The notes under the pieces are model-generated. The model was not told the origin of the DNA, made no database searches, and saw nothing but the letters and a program-made list of their open reading frames with translations. Of a DNA stretch of 64,000 nucleotides, positions 60,219-64,000 are shown piece after piece. Each line of letters opens with the position of its first letter. The stretch's first letter is position 1. Source of the DNA: Brevibacillus borstelensis (GTDB taxonomy: Bacteria; Bacillota; Bacilli; Brevibacillales; Brevibacillaceae); assembly GCF_003710865.1 (NCBI RefSeq), contig NZ_RHHO01000007.1, positions 37,558-101,557 on the forward strand, read 5' to 3'. The position numbers and the translations under genes were made by a program.

Positions 60219-61211
60219 ATGCCCAAGCTTCAACCGTTTCCCGCTTTGTTTGCCTGCCTGGTGATCGGGTTGCTTTTGCTGAATACAAGTCAATTTTTGA
60301 CCAGTATGAAGCATATACGGCAAATGGAGGAAAAAGGAGTGCCTGGCCATCGGCTGCACGTCGCCCTGATGCTGGAAGGTCCCACCTACGACCAGGGGTG
60401 GAACAGCAGCGCCCTTGAAAGCTTGACAGAGCTGCAGAAGCAATATGGGTTCTCACTGGAAGTAGCAAGCAATCTGGACCCTGAAAAGATTACAGCGGCC
60501 GCCGAGCAGTACGCCTCCAATGGCTATGATCTCATATTCGGACATGGTGTCATTTTTTCCGAACCTTTTACAAAAGTGGCTCCGTTTTATCCGGAGACCC
60601 GTTTTGTTTCCTTTAACGGAGAAGCTCCACACTCCAACCAGACCACCATCCGCTACGATATGTGGCCCGCAGGATACCTGGTAGGAAAGCTCGCCGCGCA
60701 GATGACCCGTACGCGAAAGGTCGGCTATATCATCGCGGACAAGCCCACCGAATACGATCAATTGAATGGCTTCACACAAGCAGTCAAAGACACGAGCGGA
60801 AAAACAAAAGTGATCGTCGGCAAGGTTAGCGATTTCAATGACATCGCAGGAGCCACCAAGGCGGCAAAAGAGATGATCTCCAAAGGGGTCGACGTGGTCT
60901 ACACCACGGGGGACAGCTTGAATCTGGCCGTCATTACCGAAGCGCAGCGTGCCAATATCTACGCGATCGGCTACATCGCTGATCAACGCTACATCGCACC
61001 CAATCACGTAATCGCGTCGATGATTCAGGACGTTCGACAATGCTATCGGACGGTCATGTCTCAATTTACTGCCGGAAAATTGCCTTCGGGCAGCGTTACC
61101 TACGGGCTGAAAGAAGGAGTAAACCGTCTGAGCTCGTTTGGACCCATGGTTCCCAAAGAAATACGCGAAGAAATCAAGCGGGAGCTGGACAAGTTGATTC
61201 AGCGCCGCTAG
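60219..61211 (+). CDS. Med-like BMP-family periplasmic-binding-type protein
   Basis: Protein of 330 residues with an N-terminal membrane anchor or signal (LFACLVIGLLLLNTSQFL) and a PBP1/BMP-type domain. Stretches match remembered B. subtilis Med: YDLIFGHGVIFSEPF, AAKEMISKGVDVVYTTGDSL, YAIGYIADQRYIAPNHVIAS and GVNRLSSFGPMV. Med stimulates comK expression in Bacillus; BMP relatives (PnrA) bind nucleosides. GGAGGAG precedes ATG 60219. It is 17 nt upstream of a sensor kinase, suggesting a sensing pair. No ABC permease or comZ is present. Confidence 0.8.
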   Translation: MPKLQPFPALFACLVIGLLLLNTSQFLTSMKHIRQMEEKGVPGHRLHVALMLEGPTYDQGWNSSALESLTELQKQYGFSLEVASNLDPEKITAAAEQYASNGYDLIFGHGVIFSEPFTKVAPFYPETRFVSFNGEAPHSNQTTIRYDMWPAGYLVGKLAAQMTRTRKVGYIIADKPTEYDQLNGFTQAVKDTSGKTKVIVGKVSDFNDIAGATKAAKEMISKGVDVVYTTGDSLNLAVITEAQRANIYAIGYIADQRYIAPNHVIASMIQDVRQCYRTVMSQFTAGKLPSGSVTYGLKEGVNRLSSFGPMVPKEIREEIKRELDKLIQRR

Positions 61212-61228
61212 ATGTTTGGAGGATAGAC

Positions 61229-63055
61229 ATGATGTCTCCGTTTCGCAGCTTAGGTTTTCAGAAGAAAATCATGCTCAGCTACTTGGTCATGATGCTGCTG
61301 ATCGGGTGTGTAACGACCTTGTTCAGCTACCAGATGACCAAGGTGACATCCGATGAGATGCATCTGACCCAAAATGTTCTTCCTCAGGCCAGTGCTCTTT
61401 TGGATGTGAAAAACCAGCTCTACCTGAAGACATATGCCTTGAAAATGTACACCTTGACGCGACAGCCATCTTTCCTTGATCAATACTACACAAATCTTGT
61501 CAACAGTGCCCGGTTCTCCTCTGTTCCCAAAACGGAAGAAAACGGTGAGCTGCTCACGGTCATCGATTTGATCTCGCAGCTCGATTTCATCTTCTTGAAC
61601 AAAATCAATCCCCTGCTGCAAGCAGGCAACGTAACGGCTGTCAGCTATGTACTTGAGACAGACGTGCAGCCAAAAATCAACGAATTGGAACGGCATCTGA
61701 CCTATTCCCTCAACCGCCTGGAGTACCAGACGAACAAGGAATTTCAGAAAACGAATGAGACCTTGAAGGTTTCCCTGATCCTGACGTACAGCGTATCTGT
61801 CGCTTCTATTTTATTCGGACTGTTTTGCACGTTTTACTTCCGAAGAGAGCTGCTGCGTCCAATCCGGTCTTTGATCGAACAAGTCCGGGAAGTGTCCAAA
61901 GGAACATTCGGCCAGCAGATTGTCTACGACACCAAAGATGAATTTCATGAACTGGCGCAGGAGTTTAACAAAATGTCGACCAGCATTGCCCGACTGTTCC
62001 AGCAGGACGAAGCCCGCAGACAGGTGCTGGAGGAAGAAAAGAATGTCAGAGAGCAGATTCTCAACTCCCTCCCGGTCGGCGTCATTACCCGCCATTTTCA
62101 TTCGGAATGGGTACACATCAACCAAAAAGCAAAAGAACTCGTCCGCCTGGATTCCAGTCATTTCCCCATGACCAAAGACCCCGACCTCTGGAGTGGCGGA
62201 CCGGGGGAGCAGACACCCTGGTTTGAAAATCGGAAAATCTCGCTCTATCGCGAGAATGAAACGCCATTTACTGCGCTTGTCTCCTACGTGCCGCTGCGGA
62301 ATCAGCACGACCAGGAAGCTGGATGGATGGTCGCTTTTTCTGACATCACCGAACAAGAGCAAGTCCAGGATTACCTTCACCAGTCGGAAAAACTGGCGAT
62401 GGTCGGCCAGCTGGCCGCAGGCGCTGCCCACGAAATTCGCAACCCGCTGACTGTGATCTACGGGTTTATTCAATTGCTCCAGCAAAGGCTGCCTGAGGAA
62501 GAAAGAGACCGCCACTACCTCCCTTTGATCTTGCAGGAAATCGAACGGGTCAATCATATCGTGACAGAGCTTTTGATGCTCTCCAAGCCGTCGGAGCCCA
62601 ACTATCGCGAGGTGTCGCTGACAGAGGTGCTGCACTCCATCCTGCCGTTGATGAAGGGCGAAGCTGCCCTGCACGGAATTGAAATCGTCGACCTGCTGGA
62701 AAAAGATACGCGGCTGGAGGTTGACGTCGAGCAGCTCAAGCAGATTTTGCTCAACCTGATGAAGAACAGCATCGAGGCGATGAAGCACGGGGGATCGCTC
62801 TGCATCGGAAGCAAGGTGATTGATTCGACTGTCCAAATCCGCGTGGCCGACACCGGTTCGGGCATTCCTCCCGAGCATCTGGTACGCATCTTTGATCCTT
62901 TCTTCTCCCTCAAGGAAGAGGGAACGGGACTTGGCTTGCCCATCTCCCGCCGCATGGTTGAAAACCACGGCGGGAGCATGCAGATCTTCAGCGAGCCGGG
63001 CAAGGGAACAGAAATTGTCATTTCCCTGCCGCTCTGCCGCCATGGACGCGCTTAG
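61229..63055 (+). CDS. Orphan sensor histidine kinase
   Basis: Kinase of 608 residues. Membrane segments at about 14-36 and 182-204 flank an extracellular, helical sensor of about 145 residues. HAMP (about 205-258), a PAS-like domain (about 275-375), HisKA with His401 in GAAHEIRNPLTVIYGF, and HATPase with N box NLMKNSIEAM, G1 ADTGSGIPPE and G2 GTGLGLPIS. The kinase part resembles the sporulation Kin family. No response regulator follows, so it may feed a shared phosphorelay or the CheY at 58830. Start ATG 61229 behind GGAGG. Confidence 0.9.
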   Translation: MMSPFRSLGFQKKIMLSYLVMMLLIGCVTTLFSYQMTKVTSDEMHLTQNVLPQASALLDVKNQLYLKTYALKMYTLTRQPSFLDQYYTNLVNSARFSSVPKTEENGELLTVIDLISQLDFIFLNKINPLLQAGNVTAVSYVLETDVQPKINELERHLTYSLNRLEYQTNKEFQKTNETLKVSLILTYSVSVASILFGLFCTFYFRRELLRPIRSLIEQVREVSKGTFGQQIVYDTKDEFHELAQEFNKMSTSIARLFQQDEARRQVLEEEKNVREQILNSLPVGVITRHFHSEWVHINQKAKELVRLDSSHFPMTKDPDLWSGGPGEQTPWFENRKISLYRENETPFTALVSYVPLRNQHDQEAGWMVAFSDITEQEQVQDYLHQSEKLAMVGQLAAGAAHEIRNPLTVIYGFIQLLQQRLPEEERDRHYLPLILQEIERVNHIVTELLMLSKPSEPNYREVSLTEVLHSILPLMKGEAALHGIEIVDLLEKDTRLEVDVEQLKQILLNLMKNSIEAMKHGGSLCIGSKVIDSTVQIRVADTGSGIPPEHLVRIFDPFFSLKEEGTGLGLPISRRMVENHGGSMQIFSEPGKGTEIVISLPLCRHGRA

Positions 63056-63864
63056 GCCCGAGGAGCTGCCAGCCAGTCAAACATCCGCCTCGTGTACGCC
63101 TCCAGTACTTCTCCTTTGAACAAGTGGCTGGCACCCTCCGCCAGCCACAGCTCATGGGGCTTTCCGTTTGCTTTCAGCGCATCGGCCAGGCGCCGGGCGT
63201 GCTCAACTCCGACATTCCCATCTTCTGTACCGTGGATGATCAATACCGGACAGCTAATTTCCGCTGCGCGAAAAATCGGCGAGCGCCATCTGTAGGCCTC
63301 TTCCTGCTTGCGTGGGTGGCCGACCACACGGCGAAGCATTCTCCTTAAATCAATGCGCTCCTCGTACGTCAAAAACAGATCGGATACACCTCCCCACACA
63401 ACCGCAGAGCGCAGACCTGGGCACTCGATCGCCGCCAGAAGCGCCATAATTCCGCCTCGTGAAAAGCCATAGACGCTGATCCTCCCGCTGTCTACACCGG
63501 GCATCCGGCAGAGCAGCTCATAAGCGGAAAAGACATCGTGCCGATCCTCACCGCCAAACTCGTCTCGCCCCTCTCCTCCTTCATTGCCCCGATAGTGAGG
63601 GGCAAGCACGACATAGCCAAACGAGGCCATCTGGCTAATCCGCTCCGGCCGGACCTTGCCCACCCCCTTGATGCCCCCGCGGCAATAAAGCAGCGCGGGC
63701 AGGCATTCCCCCAACTGGGCATCGGGCACAGCGAGCGCCGCTTTGACCAGAAGTCCCTGACTGTAATAGCTGACTGTGTAGAGACGGACACCGGGCTCAA
63801 CAGAAAGCTCCGGGACAGCTTCTACAAACGGCTCCAAATAGTTGCAGGCGGTTTCTGCTTCCAC
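63052..63864 (-). CDS. Serine hydrolase, prolyl oligopeptidase (S9)-like
   Basis: Alpha/beta hydrolase of 270 residues without a propeller domain. The nucleophile elbow is ISVYGFSRGGIMALLA (Ser), the acid is in LIIHGTEDGNVGVEHARRLA and the His in LAEGASHLFKGEVLEAY. YGFSRGG and VLAPHYRGNEGGEGRDEFGG are typical of S9-type peptidase/esterases such as Bacillus YtmA. GTG 63864 follows GAGGGAG. The stop overlaps the convergent kinase stop by four bases, so no terminator separates them. Substrate unknown. Confidence 0.85.
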   Translation of the reverse strand: MEAETACNYLEPFVEAVPELSVEPGVRLYTVSYYSQGLLVKAALAVPDAQLGECLPALLYCRGGIKGVGKVRPERISQMASFGYVVLAPHYRGNEGGEGRDEFGGEDRHDVFSAYELLCRMPGVDSGRISVYGFSRGGIMALLAAIECPGLRSAVVWGGVSDLFLTYEERIDLRRMLRRVVGHPRKQEEAYRWRSPIFRAAEISCPVLIIHGTEDGNVGVEHARRLADALKANGKPHELWLAEGASHLFKGEVLEAYTRRMFDWLAAPRA

Positions 63865-64000
63865 TTTACTCTCCCTCTCCTTTCTGATCCTCGAAGCTGG
63901 CGTCAGCCCCGATCAAATCAGCCAAAGACTGCGACAACCATTTCTTATATACTGTCTGCTGGGGACCTCTTTAGATTCCCCAATCGAGTAGGAGGGGGCG
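63865..64000. other. Right-edge intergenic segment
   Basis: No complete gene. AGGAGGGGG at 63990-63998 on the plus strand looks like a ribosome site for a gene starting just outside the window. On minus a short frame (KKWLSQSLADLIGADASFED) abuts the hydrolase start and may be the tail of a small gene; I cannot support its start. Confidence 0.4.

Noticed and set aside
63865..64000. Small gene encoding ...KKWLSQSLADLIGADASFED
   Set aside because: No start codon with a ribosome site and a stop immediately upstream; the window ends too soon to judge.

Overview
The window looks like chromosome from an endospore-forming Bacillota of the Brevibacillus/Paenibacillus kind. It is moderately GC-rich (my estimate is low to mid 50s per cent). 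It has three gerABC-type germinant receptor operons, CotF-type coat genes, S-box, T-box and B12 leader RNAs, a Bacillus-type FadR operator and GlnR/TnrA and Fnr boxes. Brevibacillus is my best guess from gene content and protein style. I ran no searches; all family names come from motifs read by eye.

Layout. 1-6070 is methionine salvage: mtnK (minus strand, cut by the window edge) and mtnWXBD (plus strand), each behind its own SAM-I riboswitch, with an ECF sigma/anti-sigma pair between them. 6063-13778 holds two divergent germinant receptor operons: gerA-gerB-gerC on minus and gerB-gerA-gerC on plus. The plus-strand gerB carries an in-frame amber codon. 13962-19673 is fadN-fadA-fadE (fatty acid beta-oxidation) with a FadR box. 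19808-25100 has an SLH protein, an ABC transporter pair, a conserved hypothetical and a lipoprotein. 25106-29735 is a proline T-box, proB-proA-proC and a P-loop/Asp23-like protein. 29750-38465 has two coat genes, a chemoreceptor, a divergent MocR regulator and LysE-type exporter, a copper-site-less cupredoxin, an MFS transporter, ispH and panE. 38549-41270 has a type I-beta glutamine synthetase behind a GlnR/TnrA box, a truncated haemoglobin, a 30-residue YjcZ-like peptide and three related hairpins. 41312-43750 is a disturbed, partly AT-rich island: a 5'-truncated kelch gene, an IS1595-type transposase relic and an MmcQ/YjbR gene. 43793-47640 has a Tet(K/L)-type efflux pump, a tiny membrane peptide and an Fnr-controlled radical SAM-ywiC unit. 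47649-51025 is the cobalt importer cbiMNQO under a cobalamin riboswitch. 51043-64000 has pyrD (class 2), a third ger operon, ald and its adeR regulator, a CheY protein, a His/Gln-rich coat-like protein, a Med-like protein paired with an orphan histidine kinase, and a serine hydrolase.

How it fits together. Most units are controlled by leader RNAs or classical Bacillus operators visible in the sequence: SAM for sulfur salvage, uncharged tRNA-Pro for proline synthesis, cobalamin for cobalt uptake, acyl-CoA (FadR) for beta-oxidation, nitrogen status (GlnR/TnrA) for glutamine synthetase and oxygen (Fnr) for the radical SAM gene. A second layer is sporulation and germination: three receptor operons with sigma-G-like promoters, coat proteins and the YjcZ-like peptide. 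I found no rRNA, tRNA or CRISPR array and no clear defence system. The least explained pieces are the Med-like/kinase pair, the Asp23-like P-loop protein, the extended P4 arm of the mtnW riboswitch, the 33-34 bp tandem repeats near 47.7-47.8 kb and the relic island at 41.3-43.7 kb.
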